Source: Prolixibacteraceae bacterium UBA5740
Lineage (GTDB): Bacteria > Bacteroidota > Bacteroidia > Bacteroidales > Prolixibacteraceae
Assembly: GCA_002419285.1 (NCBI GenBank)
Contig: DIFU01000059.1
Location: 1 to 12,588 of the forward strand
Direction of reading: 5' to 3'
DNA length: 12,588 nt
The position numbers and the translations under genes were made by a program. The notes beneath the pieces were generated by a model, which was not told where the DNA came from, ran no database searches, and worked only from the letters and a program-made list of their open reading frames with translations. Of the stretch, positions 1-7,653 are shown piece by piece; position 1 is the stretch's first letter; each line of letters starts with the position of its first letter.

Positions 1-281
1 ATTCTGGGATAATCCATTAAGGCTGTCAGCCTGTTTTTGATGCTGTCGCGACCCGGAAGCTGGTTCAGGTAGGCGAAAGTGACGTCGTTCTGTGCATTCA
101 CCCATGCCCCGGTCTCGGCAGAATTGTCATCTTCGAGCCATCTGTAAGGATCTTCAACTTTGTGACCGAAATACTCATCGGTCACGGTTTCTTTTATGGT
201 TTCGGGGTAAGTCATCTTTGGCTGTTGGCTACATGACACAAATAATAGGGATGTCATGGCAGTTAAAATAATGATTCTCAT
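1..281 (-). CDS. Prolyl oligopeptidase family (S9A) lipoprotein, N-terminal part, cut by window edge
   Basis: This reading frame is open from the ATG at 281 to the window edge (93 codons) and is incomplete at its C-terminus. The protein begins with a short hydrophobic segment ending in LLFVSC at about residue 17. This fits a lipoprotein signal peptide, so the enzyme is probably anchored in an envelope membrane facing the periplasm. Next comes a segment typical of the start of S9A prolyl oligopeptidases: YPETIKETVTDEYFGHKV, then EDPYRWLED at about residues 42-50, then W(V)NAQN. Members of this family cut short peptides after proline. The beta-propeller and the Ser-Asp-His catalytic domain lie outside the window, so activity cannot be judged. 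The gene follows the gcvP terminator and is probably transcribed separately. I saw no clear consensus promoter in the gap. Confidence 0.85.
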   Translation of the reverse strand, partial: MRIIILTAMTSLLFVSCSQQPKMTYPETIKETVTDEYFGHKVEDPYRWLEDDNSAETGAWVNAQNDVTFAYLNQLPGRDSIKNRLTALMDYPR

Positions 282-332
282 ATTGTTACGATTGTTTTTA
301 TTCAGGTTCGCAATTTACGCATTTTTCCTTTG

Positions 333-371
333 TTAAAAGAGAAAACCAGAATTTTCGGGATTCTGGTTTTC
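333..371 (-). terminator. Intrinsic terminator of gcvP
   Basis: There is a perfect 12-bp inverted repeat (341-352 with 360-371, arm GAAAACCAGAAT) around a 7-nt loop. On the minus strand it is followed by a T-rich run, TCTTTTAAC. It starts 15 bp after the gcvP stop codon. The position and strand point to gcvP termination before the peptidase gene. The stem is AT-rich, so termination may be incomplete. Confidence 0.7.
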
Positions 372-385
372 ATTGGTTTTATCTG

Positions 386-3265
386 TTATTTTTCGTTCAG
401 TAATTCATATTCTTCAGGCGATCCGCAGGTACATATCAGGTTTCGGTCACCCCAGGCATTGTCGACCCGTCCAACAGGTACCCAATACTTGTTGTTTTTA
501 ACCCAGTCGAGCGGCCAGGCTGCTTTTTGCCGGCTATACCCATGCCCCCATTTGTCGGAACCAATAACTTCGGCAGTATGGGGCGCATTTTTCAGGACAT
601 TGTCCTCCTTGTCGGCTTCACCCGATTCAACCTCTTTGATTTCAAGGTAAATCTGGTTCATGGCGTCGATAAACCGGTCAAGTTCCTGCAGTGATTCGCT
701 CTCGGTAGGTTCCACCATCAGCGTTCCGGCTACCGGGAACGACAGGGTGGGGGCGTGGAAGCCATAGTCCATCAATCGTTTGGCAATGTCGGTCTCGGTA
801 ATTCCACTGGTCGTTTTCAGATGACGACACTCGAGAATAAGTTCATGGGCTACCCTTCCGGTGGTTCCGGAATAGAGGATTCCATAATTGTCTTTCAGTG
901 CTGAAGCCATGTAGTTGGCATTCAGGATGGCCATGATGGTGGCTTTTGTCAATCCGTCGCCTCCCATCATTTTAATATAGCCGTAGGTGATTGGCAATAC
1001 TGAAGCGCTTCCCCAGGGAGCTGCTGAAACAGCCGGGATACCAACATGCCCGTTGTTCATGATCGGGTGGGAGGGAAGGAATTCAACAAGGTGCTCTGCT
1101 ACGGCAATCGGACCTACACCTGGTCCGCCACCCCCATGGGGAATGGCGAATGTTTTATGCAGGTTCAGGTGGCAAACGTCGGCGCCAATAATACCGGGGT
1201 TGGTCAGTCCAACCTGTGCATTCATGTTGGCACCATCCATGTATACCTGTCCTCCGTATTGATGAATGAATTCACACATCTCAACGATGGCCATTTCGAA
1301 AACGCCATGGGTCGACGGATAGGTGACCATAAATGCTGCCAGTCTTTCTTTATACTGTTCGGCTTTGGCCTTCAGGTCTTCAACACTGATGTTACCGTTG
1401 GCATCGCACGCCACTACAACCACCTGCATTCCTGCCATGACGGCACTTGCGGGATTGGTGCCATGGGCGGAAGAGGGTATCAGGACAATGTCGCGGTTTT
1501 CATTGCCATTCTTTTTGTGATAAGCCCTGATCACCATGAGTCCGGAAAATTCACCCGAAGCACCCGAAATGGGCATCAGGCTAACATCGGCCATTCCAGT
1601 GATTTCTGCGAGATCGCGGCGGAGTTCTTCCATCATGTATTGATACCCCATTGCCTGGTTTTTGGGTACGAAAGGATGAATTCCACTAAACTGAATCCAA
1701 CTCAGGGGCAACATCTCTGTAGCTGCATTTAGCTTCATGGTACAAGAACCCAGCGAAATCATGGAGTGTGTAAGTGATATGTCTTTTAACTCCAATGATT
1801 TGATGTATCTGACCATCTCGGTTTCTGACCGGTATTTGTTAAACACCTCCTGTTGCATGTATACGCTTGTTCGCCTGAATTGCGAAGCGATCTGCCACTT
1901 CTCGGGAACAGCTTCAATCACAGGTTGTGGTTTATTGGCCGCTTTTGCAAAGACTTCAATAATCCAGTTGATATCTTCCATGTTGGTGGTTTCATCGATA
2001 CTGATGCCCACGTTGTCATTGTCGAAATAGCGGAAGTTCATTTGAAGGTCGACCGACAGCCACTCAATATCTTCACGTTTCACGTGAGGAGGCAATTCAA
2101 TCCTGAAGGTATCGAAATAGTTCTGGTTAAGTTGTTTGTAACCCAGTCTGGTGATTTCATCCGACAATAGTGTGGCAATATGGTGGATTCGACGTGCAAT
2201 CATGCCGATGCCTTCAGGTCCATGGTATACGGCATAAAAGCTGGCCATGTTGGCAAGAAGGGCCTGGGCTGTACAAATATTGGATGTGGCTTTTTCCCGT
2301 TTGATATGTTGTTCCCTGGTTTGCAGGGCCATGCGGAGTGCCCTGTTGCCATGGATATCTTTTGTGATTCCGATGATCCTGCCAGGCATGATTCTCTTGA
2401 ATTCGTCGCGTGCGGCAAAAAATGCAGCATGCGGGCCACCATAACCCATGGGAACGCCAAATCGCTGGGTGTTGCCGAAAGCAATATCGGCTCCCCATTC
2501 ACCCGGGGGCGTCAAAATGGCCAGTGCCAGAAGATCGGCTGCTGCCGCAACTTTGATTCCTTTTTCGTGAGCTGCATTTGTAAGAGCAGTATAGTCAATG
2601 ACTTCGCCGTCAGAGTTGGGGTATTGGACTAACACCCCAAAGACATCTGCATCCATTGCAAATTCGGAACAGGGAGACACGGTCAGTTCAATACCCAGAG
2701 GCTCAGATCTGGTTTTTAAAACGTCGAGCGTTTGTGGCCAGATTTTTTCATCGACCAACAGGCGTTTAACTCCATCCTTCACCATTTGCCGCGACCGTGA
2801 GGCAAACATCATTGCCATTGCTTCGGCAGCTGCTGTGGCTTCGTCAAGAAGGGAGGCATTGGCAATGTCCATGGCAGTCAGTTCACAAACCATGGTTTGA
2901 AAATTCAGGAGAGCTTCCAGTCTTCCCTGGGAGATTTCAGCCTGGTAGGGAGTATATGAGGTGTACCATGCTGGATTTTCAAGTACGTTTCGCAGGATGA
3001 CGGCAGGGGTGATGGTGTCGTAATACCCCATGCCAATGTATGTGTTGAATACTTTGTTCCTGGATGCCAATTCAAGGATATCCCGGTAATATTTCCGCTC
3101 ACTGATCCCTTCACTCAGGTTGAGAGGTTTTTTCATCCTGATATCTGAAGGGACGACCTGGTTGATTAACTCATCCAGACTGGAAACCCCGATTTTTTCG
3201 AGCATCATCTCGATTTCATGGTCCCGAGGGCCGATATGACGATTTACAAATTTGTCTATGAGCAT
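386..3265 (-). CDS. gcvP: Glycine dehydrogenase (decarboxylating), P-protein of the glycine cleavage system
   Basis: The protein is the PLP-dependent P-protein, which decarboxylates glycine and passes the aminomethyl group to the lipoyl arm of GcvH in the cytoplasm. From the ATG at 3265 it is 959 residues, the usual length for the fused form that carries both halves (the separate P1 and P2 subunits of some bacteria). The N-terminus RHIGPRDHEIEMM is typical. The PLP lysine lies in LNLHKTF, Lys704 by my count, followed by the glycine-rich PHGGGGPGVGP. The frame stays open upstream to 3322, but those 19 residues do not resemble the family, so I chose the internal ATG. No Shine-Dalgarno is present. 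The gene lies 79 bp downstream of the MBL-fold gene on the same strand. gcvT, gcvH and lpd are not in the window. No frameshift or missing motif was seen. Confidence 0.97.
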   Translation of the reverse strand: MLIDKFVNRHIGPRDHEIEMMLEKIGVSSLDELINQVVPSDIRMKKPLNLSEGISERKYYRDILELASRNKVFNTYIGMGYYDTITPAVILRNVLENPAWYTSYTPYQAEISQGRLEALLNFQTMVCELTAMDIANASLLDEATAAAEAMAMMFASRSRQMVKDGVKRLLVDEKIWPQTLDVLKTRSEPLGIELTVSPCSEFAMDADVFGVLVQYPNSDGEVIDYTALTNAAHEKGIKVAAAADLLALAILTPPGEWGADIAFGNTQRFGVPMGYGGPHAAFFAARDEFKRIMPGRIIGITKDIHGNRALRMALQTREQHIKREKATSNICTAQALLANMASFYAVYHGPEGIGMIARRIHHIATLLSDEITRLGYKQLNQNYFDTFRIELPPHVKREDIEWLSVDLQMNFRYFDNDNVGISIDETTNMEDINWIIEVFAKAANKPQPVIEAVPEKWQIASQFRRTSVYMQQEVFNKYRSETEMVRYIKSLELKDISLTHSMISLGSCTMKLNAATEMLPLSWIQFSGIHPFVPKNQAMGYQYMMEELRRDLAEITGMADVSLMPISGASGEFSGLMVIRAYHKKNGNENRDIVLIPSSAHGTNPASAVMAGMQVVVVACDANGNISVEDLKAKAEQYKERLAAFMVTYPSTHGVFEMAIVEMCEFIHQYGGQVYMDGANMNAQVGLTNPGIIGADVCHLNLHKTFAIPHGGGGPGVGPIAVAEHLVEFLPSHPIMNNGHVGIPAVSAAPWGSASVLPITYGYIKMMGGDGLTKATIMAILNANYMASALKDNYGILYSGTTGRVAHELILECRHLKTTSGITETDIAKRLMDYGFHAPTLSFPVAGTLMVEPTESESLQELDRFIDAMNQIYLEIKEVESGEADKEDNVLKNAPHTAEVIGSDKWGHGYSRQKAAWPLDWVKNNKYWVPVGRVDNAWGDRNLICTCGSPEEYELLNEK

Positions 3266-3297
3266 GGTGATAAAATGTTTATGGTACAATTTCGCGG

Positions 3298-3327
3298 CAA
3301 TAATACAGTGTGGCAGTTGCAAAAAAA
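3298..3327 (-). promoter_or_regulatory. Weak candidate promoter for gcvP
   Basis: On the minus strand, TATTATTG (3298-3305) matches the Bacteroidota -7 element TAnnTTTG at all but one position. Nineteen bases upstream is TTT (3325-3327) in place of the -33 TTG. It would give a leader of about 27 nt. With two imperfect elements this is only suggestive, and gcvP could equally be read through from the upstream genes. Confidence 0.3.
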
Positions 3328-3344
3328 ATGACTTTTATGGGATA

Positions 3345-3983
3345 TCAGGTTAAAAAGGGATTATTCTGTTTTTCAAATCCAATGGTGGTCTCCGGACCAT
3401 GGCCGGAATATACCCTGGTTTCAGCAGGCAAAATTAACAATTTGTCCTTTATGTTGTTAATGAGTGTGTTATGGTCGCCACCTGGAAGATCGGTTCTGCC
3501 GATGCTTCCCTGAAACAGAACATCCCCCGCTATCAGAATTTGGTCAACTGGGGAATGGAAAACGACATGGCCAGGGGAGTGGCCGGGTATATGAAGGGTT
3601 TGCAAGACCGAATTCCCGAATCGTATTTCATCACCTTCAGAGATGTAACGATCTGGGTTTTCGATTTTGCCCATTTCTATTCCGAACATGGACGCCTGGG
3701 ATACTGATCTTTGAATCAGGAATTCATCACCCTGGTGGCAGGCAAACTCCAGATTGTAGGTTTTTCGGATAAATTCAACACCAAATATGTGATCGAAATG
3801 ACAATGGGTATTGACAAGCCCGACAGGCGTCAAATTCTGGTCGGCAACAAAACCGGTGATCTCATCGAATTCTTCTTCGTAATAGAATCCAGGGTCAATG
3901 AATATCGCCTGGCCTGTCTCATCAAAGAGCAGGTAACTGTTTTCCCTTAAGGGGTTGACAATGAATTTTTTTACAGTGATCAT
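3345..3983 (-). CDS. MBL-fold metallo-hydrolase (glyoxalase II-like)
   Basis: This 212-residue protein is a metallo-beta-lactamase-fold hydrolase. The metal ligands can be read directly: the HxHxDH motif THCHFDH (His60, His62, Asp64, His65), His135 in HIPGHSPGH, Asp154 in IAGDVLF and His195 in YSGHGPETT. The full set suggests an intact dinuclear metal site. The short length, without the C-terminal domain of classical glyoxalase II, matches the broad YcbL-like group of bacterial glyoxalase II relatives. The exact substrate (a glutathione or other thioester, or another ester) cannot be told from the sequence. No signal peptide is present, so it is probably cytoplasmic. It begins 30 bp after pcm on the same strand, which suggests co-transcription. 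Confidence 0.9.
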   Translation of the reverse strand: MITVKKFIVNPLRENSYLLFDETGQAIFIDPGFYYEEEFDEITGFVADQNLTPVGLVNTHCHFDHIFGVEFIRKTYNLEFACHQGDEFLIQRSVSQASMFGIEMGKIENPDRYISEGDEIRFGNSVLQTLHIPGHSPGHVVFHSPVDQILIAGDVLFQGSIGRTDLPGGDHNTLINNIKDKLLILPAETRVYSGHGPETTIGFEKQNNPFLT

Positions 3984-4013
3984 GTTTTCATGTTAATTTT
4001 TGCGGTCCAGACA

Positions 4014-4664
4014 TTAGCTGACGGTTCCCTTCAGCATGGGCACAAAAACGAAGGTGCCGTGTTTCTCGGTAATATACTCATCATGGCCGGTTTTGTGGAT
4101 CAATAGCATGGTTTGCTGGTCACCGGGTCCTACAGGTACAACCATCTTTCCACCCACAACCAATTGATCCAGCAGTTCTTCGGGAACAGCGGTGGCACCT
4201 GCGGTAACAATAATCCTGTCGAATGGCCCGTAAGTGGGTAATCCTTTATATCCGTCGCCCAGGAAAAAGGCGGGGTTATAGCCTAATTCAGGAAGGAGCT
4301 GGGTTGCTTTAATGTACAGTTCGCGCTGGCGTTCAATGGTATATACCTTGGTTTTCATCTCGCATAAAATAGCCGCCTGATAGCCCGACCCGGTTCCAAC
4401 TTCCAAAACTTTCATCAATGGCTTTACATCCAGTAATTGTGTCTGGAAAGCTACCGTATATGGCTGTGAGATGGTTTGACCTGCCCCGATAGGGAACGCT
4501 TGGTCCTTATACGCAAAGTTGATGAAGGAACTGTCAAGGAAAACATGACGTGGAACAGATGCAATGGCATCCAGAATTCTTTCGTCACGGATTCCCTTTA
4601 TTTTCAGTCCTTCAGCCAATCTTTTTCTCAAGCCCTGGTGTCGTGGAGTGTCAGTAGTGATCAT
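4014..4664 (-). CDS. pcm: Protein-L-isoaspartate O-methyltransferase
   Basis: The enzyme uses S-adenosylmethionine to methylate abnormal L-isoaspartyl residues in aged proteins, which starts their repair. At 216 residues it has the usual length. Visible family features are FPIGAGQTISQP (residues 57-68), the SAM-binding motif VLEVGTGSGYQAAIL (86-100), the acidic residue after strand 2 in YTIER, and FDRIIVTAGA (148-157). The C-terminus VPVGPGDQQTMLLIHK also fits. The start is the only sensible ATG, with a good -7 promoter element just upstream. It is the first gene of a minus-strand cluster with the MBL hydrolase and perhaps gcvP, and is divergent from the oxidoreductase-like gene. No defect was seen. 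Confidence 0.96.
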   Translation of the reverse strand: MITTDTPRHQGLRKRLAEGLKIKGIRDERILDAIASVPRHVFLDSSFINFAYKDQAFPIGAGQTISQPYTVAFQTQLLDVKPLMKVLEVGTGSGYQAAILCEMKTKVYTIERQRELYIKATQLLPELGYNPAFFLGDGYKGLPTYGPFDRIIVTAGATAVPEELLDQLVVGGKMVVPVGPGDQQTMLLIHKTGHDEYITEKHGTFVFVPMLKGTVS

Positions 4665-4680
4665 TGCTGCAGGTTTGGTG

Positions 4681-4710
4681 CAAAACTAACAGAAAAACCC
4701 GCATTTCCAT
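4681..4710 (-). promoter_or_regulatory. Candidate promoter for pcm
   Basis: On the minus strand TAGTTTTG (4681-4688) is an exact match to the Bacteroidota -7 consensus TAnnTTTG. Exactly 19 bp upstream is ATG (4708-4710) where the -33 consensus is TTG, one mismatch. Transcription would begin about 10-15 nt before the pcm start codon. Confidence 0.55.
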
Positions 4711-4729
4711 CGAACACGTGTCAACCCGA

Positions 4730-4750
4730 TATTAACAGGCAGGGTTAATA
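4730..4750. repeat. 7-bp inverted repeat in the pcm / oxidoreductase divergent region
   Basis: TATTAAC (4730-4736) and GTTAATA (4744-4750) are perfect inverted arms separated by 7 bp. The element lies between the two outward-facing candidate promoters, where a shared operator would be expected. A separate 8-bp palindrome, ACACGTGT, lies nearby at 4714-4721. No regulator for either is known from this window. Confidence 0.45.
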
Positions 4751-4790
4751 ATTTGTCCAGGGGCAATTAAGGCATCCCTGCATTTTCATA

Positions 4791-4798
4791 TATCTTTG
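4791..4798 (+). promoter_or_regulatory. Candidate -7 element for the Gfo/Idh/MocA-like gene
   Basis: TATCTTTG matches TAnnTTTG exactly and ends 4 bp before the ATG at 4803. No convincing TTG is found 17-21 bp upstream. If used, the transcript would have an extremely short leader or none. Confidence 0.4.
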
Positions 4799-4802
4799 TT
4801 CA

Positions 4803-5675
4803 ATGGTGAAAATTGGAATTATTGGAAATACTCAGTCGCTGCAATCTTATGTATCACTGTTAAAGAAAGAACCGGGTGCAGAGATAATTGGGAAAGCCTC
4901 CTATGGAACATACGACCAATCGGGTAACATGGTCATATCTGTGCCTGAGTATGCCAAACAGGCATTAATTGAGACAGCGGATGCTGTAATTATCGAGAGA
5001 GCGAACATGGTCCCTTTCAGTATGCTCAGGGAGGCCATTAAACGCTACACCCATTTGTTCATCCAGGATGTTTCAGACCTGACATCCGAACAGTGTCAGG
5101 ATCTCGTTAAACTGATTCACGAAGCCGGAACAATTGTTCAGGTTGGTAATCCTTTTATGGAAATTCAGGCAATTCACTGGATACACCAGAATTTTCAAGA
5201 GCCTGCATACATCAGTATTTCCGAAAGAAAAATGGTTCTCCCTCCCCGCAAGGAACTACTTCTGCCGGTTTTATTATTTGCCCAGACTGTCTTTAATTCC
5301 ACCCCCCAGAAGATTAGGACAACAGGTATCCACCATAACGATTCAAAGGTTGCTTTTATCAATATCCGTCTTGATTATCCCAATTTTTCGGCAATCAACT
5401 TTGACATCCTGTCATCTTCGAGGGAAAAGGAATCTTTTATTTCTGCTGCGATGCCAGGTGTGTTTATGGAATCTTCTTCAAAAGGGAAAGTCAATGTCAA
5501 TTATGAACCAGTGGAAATACTTTCTCCCAACCTGTCCGGATTGGTAAGCTTTGTTTCCAATGTAAGGGAAGGAAAGGTGAAAGATGGAACCGGACTGCAC
5601 ATACTGCACCCGGTTTTGGTATCTTATGAGGAAACTGCACGCAGGTTATCCCAGTATGTTCCCTGGTATACCTAA
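4803..5675 (+). CDS. Gfo/Idh/MocA-like protein with a degenerate active site
   Basis: The 290-residue protein begins with a Rossmann-type strand and turn (VKIGIIGNTQS, residues 2-12). It then follows the general layout of Gfo/Idh/MocA oxidoreductases: ADAVII (59-64), LREAIKRYTHLFIQDVSDLT (75-94), IVQVGNPF (111-118), and a C-terminal beta domain ending in YEETARRLSQ (275-284). These enzymes usually oxidise or reduce sugars and inositols with NAD(P). Two hallmarks are altered here. The nucleotide loop lacks a clean GxGxxG, and the position of the conserved EKP triad holds QDVSD, so the usual catalytic lysine appears absent. It may therefore bind rather than turn over a sugar, or use another chemistry. 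It is divergent from pcm, and a sugar transferase gene follows after 293 bp. The family call is by pattern only. Confidence 0.6.
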   Translation: MVKIGIIGNTQSLQSYVSLLKKEPGAEIIGKASYGTYDQSGNMVISVPEYAKQALIETADAVIIERANMVPFSMLREAIKRYTHLFIQDVSDLTSEQCQDLVKLIHEAGTIVQVGNPFMEIQAIHWIHQNFQEPAYISISERKMVLPPRKELLLPVLLFAQTVFNSTPQKIRTTGIHHNDSKVAFINIRLDYPNFSAINFDILSSSREKESFISAAMPGVFMESSSKGKVNVNYEPVEILSPNLSGLVSFVSNVREGKVKDGTGLHILHPVLVSYEETARRLSQYVPWYT

Positions 5676-5968
5676 GCCCCTTCATCTTTTGCGGCTATCT
5701 TTCCGTGCATGACTCTGTTTTTTGCATTGCATTAATGATTTCCATGTTTATTGATCATCAATTCAGAAGTGTAAATTGCTATGCTTCAGTGTTTTTATTC
5801 AAATTGTCTTAATGGTATGTTCCATTTTGACACAGCGTTTTGTAATTTTTACAATATTTGCGGTTTTGTTTTGGATAAATGGCAATATTCACGAGCTGCC
5901 GACGTTATGGATACATCATTATTGCAGCAGCAGTTTTTTACTATTTTTGAAAGACTAAACCCATTTTT
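5676..5968 (+). other. 293-bp AT-rich spacer before the sugar transferase
   Basis: No convincing gene is present. It contains an inverted repeat, TTGTAA-TTT-TTACAA (5840-5854), and a candidate promoter at its right end. A 63-codon frame (5781-5972) overlaps the next start codon in an ATGA arrangement, but its composition (Phe, Cys and Asn rich) looks like chance translation of AT-rich DNA. Confidence 0.5.
5922..5949 (+). promoter_or_regulatory. Candidate promoter for the sugar transferase gene
   Basis: TATTTTTG (5942-5949) is an exact TAnnTTTG match, with TTG at 5922-5924, 17 bp upstream (19 is usual). It would give a leader of roughly 12-15 nt before the ATG at 5969. Confidence 0.45.
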
Positions 5969-7384
5969 ATGAATAAAAGAAAGCAGGTTGCAAGATATGT
6001 CATTCTTGATTTTCTGGCGGCTGCGATTAGCTGGACTCTCTTCTATATATACAGGAAACAGGTCATTGAACCTGTAAAATTTGGTTATGATATTCCAGTT
6101 GAGTTAACCTCACGTTTCTTTCTCGGACTTTTGATTATTCCTGCGGGCTGGGTGTTGTTTTATTTTATTACGGGTTACTACCGGAATATATACAGGCGAT
6201 CGAGGCTTATTGAACTTGGTCAGACAGTCCTTACATCCGGGCTGGGGGTAACCGCCATATTCTTTGCGTTGTTGCTCGATGATACGGTGTATTCATACAA
6301 AAATTACTACCAGCTCTATTTCAATCTACTGGCACTTCATTTTGGTATAACCTATTTGTTCAGGCTCATCCTTACATCCCGAACAATCTCAAAAATTCAC
6401 AACCGAGAGATAGGGTTTAATACACTGATAATCGGAAACAACGACAAGGCCCTCCGTATATACAGGGAAATGAGTGTTCAACCCCGGCCTGCCGGGAATA
6501 TTTTTGTTGGATTTATCAGTATCGATGAGGATGGGGGCAGTGATCTCGATAAGTACATCCCATCGCTTGGCACGCTTAATGAAATTGAGGGTGTTCTCAC
6601 CGATAATGCCATTGAAGAGGTGGTGATCGCACTGGAAACCAATCAACATGACCTTCTCAGCAAGATTCTGACGATCGTTGAAAACCGGGCAATCACCATT
6701 TGGGGTATTCCTGATTTGTATGATTTCCTTGCAGGGGCCGTAAAGATCAATACCATATACAGCAGTCCGCTGATAAAAATATCTAACGGACTAATGCCTG
6801 CATGGCAGGAAAATATGAAACGGCTGATCGATGTGGTGGCTTCACTCATTGCCATCATTGTATTCGCTCCGGTATACTTGTTTCTTGCACTGGCAATCAA
6901 GTTAACGTCCCCTGGTCCTGTTATATACAAGCAGGAAAGGATTGGGAAATTTGGAAAGCCATTTACCATTTATAAGTTCAGAAGCATGGTTGCCGATTCT
7001 GAAAAAGATGGCCCGGCCTTGTCGAGTAAGAACGATGGCCGGATTACTGCATTGGGGAAATTCATCAGGAAAACCCATCTTGATGAAATACCGCAGTTTT
7101 TCAATGTAATCAAGGGAGATATGGCGCTGGTCGGTCCCCGTCCCGAACGTCGATACTACATTGATCAAATTGTGAAACATGCACCACACTATACCCACCT
7201 TCATAAAATCAGGCCTGGCATTACTTCATGGGGACAGGTGAAATATGGCTATGCGTCAAACGTTGATGAGATGCTTGAGCGTTTACCCTACGACATGATT
7301 TATTTGAAAAACATCAGCCTGTATGTCGATTTCAAGATCTTGATCTATACCCTGATCAATGTTTTTCATGGCAAGGGAAAGTAA
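5969..7384 (+). CDS. Polyprenyl-phosphate glycosyl-1-phosphate transferase (exopolysaccharide initiating enzyme)
   Basis: This 471-residue membrane protein is of the WbaP/WcaJ type. It transfers a sugar-1-phosphate from a nucleotide sugar to undecaprenyl phosphate at the inner membrane, the first step of capsule, exopolysaccharide or O-antigen assembly. The N-terminal half has hydrophobic segments near residues 10-27, 50-68, 88-104 and 118-135. A Rossmann-like domain follows from about 148 to 265 (NTLIIGNNDKA). A further hydrophobic segment is at 286-312 (RLIDVVASLI). The catalytic domain carries YKFRSM (335-340), the Asp-Glu pair in THLDEIPQ (372-373), DMALVGPRPE (384-393) and RPGITSWGQV (415-424). 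All key motifs are intact. The sugar specificity cannot be read. No other polysaccharide genes are adjacent, so this may be an isolated initiating enzyme or the edge of a locus whose other genes lie elsewhere. Confidence 0.93.
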   Translation: MNKRKQVARYVILDFLAAAISWTLFYIYRKQVIEPVKFGYDIPVELTSRFFLGLLIIPAGWVLFYFITGYYRNIYRRSRLIELGQTVLTSGLGVTAIFFALLLDDTVYSYKNYYQLYFNLLALHFGITYLFRLILTSRTISKIHNREIGFNTLIIGNNDKALRIYREMSVQPRPAGNIFVGFISIDEDGGSDLDKYIPSLGTLNEIEGVLTDNAIEEVVIALETNQHDLLSKILTIVENRAITIWGIPDLYDFLAGAVKINTIYSSPLIKISNGLMPAWQENMKRLIDVVASLIAIIVFAPVYLFLALAIKLTSPGPVIYKQERIGKFGKPFTIYKFRSMVADSEKDGPALSSKNDGRITALGKFIRKTHLDEIPQFFNVIKGDMALVGPRPERRYYIDQIVKHAPHYTHLHKIRPGITSWGQVKYGYASNVDEMLERLPYDMIYLKNISLYVDFKILIYTLINVFHGKGK

Positions 7385-7615
7385 TACTCTCTTATTACCT
7401 TGTCCGACATAGGAATTGAAAATCTTGCATTTTGGTTTTTTTTATAATCTCACATGAATTTTGGCTATGTCTCTTTTGACAGGATGTAGCAGTATTTGTC
7501 TTTATTCAAGATATATAAATATTTTAGTCCTTATTTGATGGAATTTTGGTTAAAAGTCTGTAACTTACATTGAACTCCCGAAGATCTGGCCTTCAAAATG
7601 ACCTCTTTACTACGG

Positions 7616-7637
7616 GGTTAAATAATTCTGTTTAACC
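7616..7637 (+). repeat. Inverted repeat just upstream of the T9SS protein gene
   Basis: GGTTAAA (7616-7622) and TTTAACC (7631-7637) form a perfect 7-bp inverted repeat with an 8-nt spacer, ending 16 bp before the ATG at 7654. It could be a leader hairpin or an operator. The rest of the 269-bp spacer (7385-7653) is AT-rich, with a T8 run near 7437. I found no exact TAnnTTTG promoter and no clear gene in it. Confidence 0.4.
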
Positions 7638-7653
7638 TTTAATTCAGACGTGT

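Noticed and set aside
1046..1732. 228-codon open frame on the plus strand inside gcvP
   Set aside because: It is antisense to a clearly intact, conserved gcvP, and its translation shows no domain or normal protein composition.
3266..3322. Upstream extension of gcvP by 19 residues
   Set aside because: The extension does not resemble the family, while MLIDKFVNRHIGPRDHE at 3265 matches the usual P-protein start and length.
5776..5958. 60-codon hydrophobic plus-strand frame before the sugar transferase
   Set aside because: Hydrophobic translation is expected from T-rich DNA. There is no start signal, and it overlaps a candidate promoter.
7375..7445. Possible terminator after the sugar transferase (GTAATA/TATTAC around the stop, T8 run later)
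   Set aside because: The short AT stem overlaps the stop codon and is about 40 nt from the T run, so it does not form a normal terminator.
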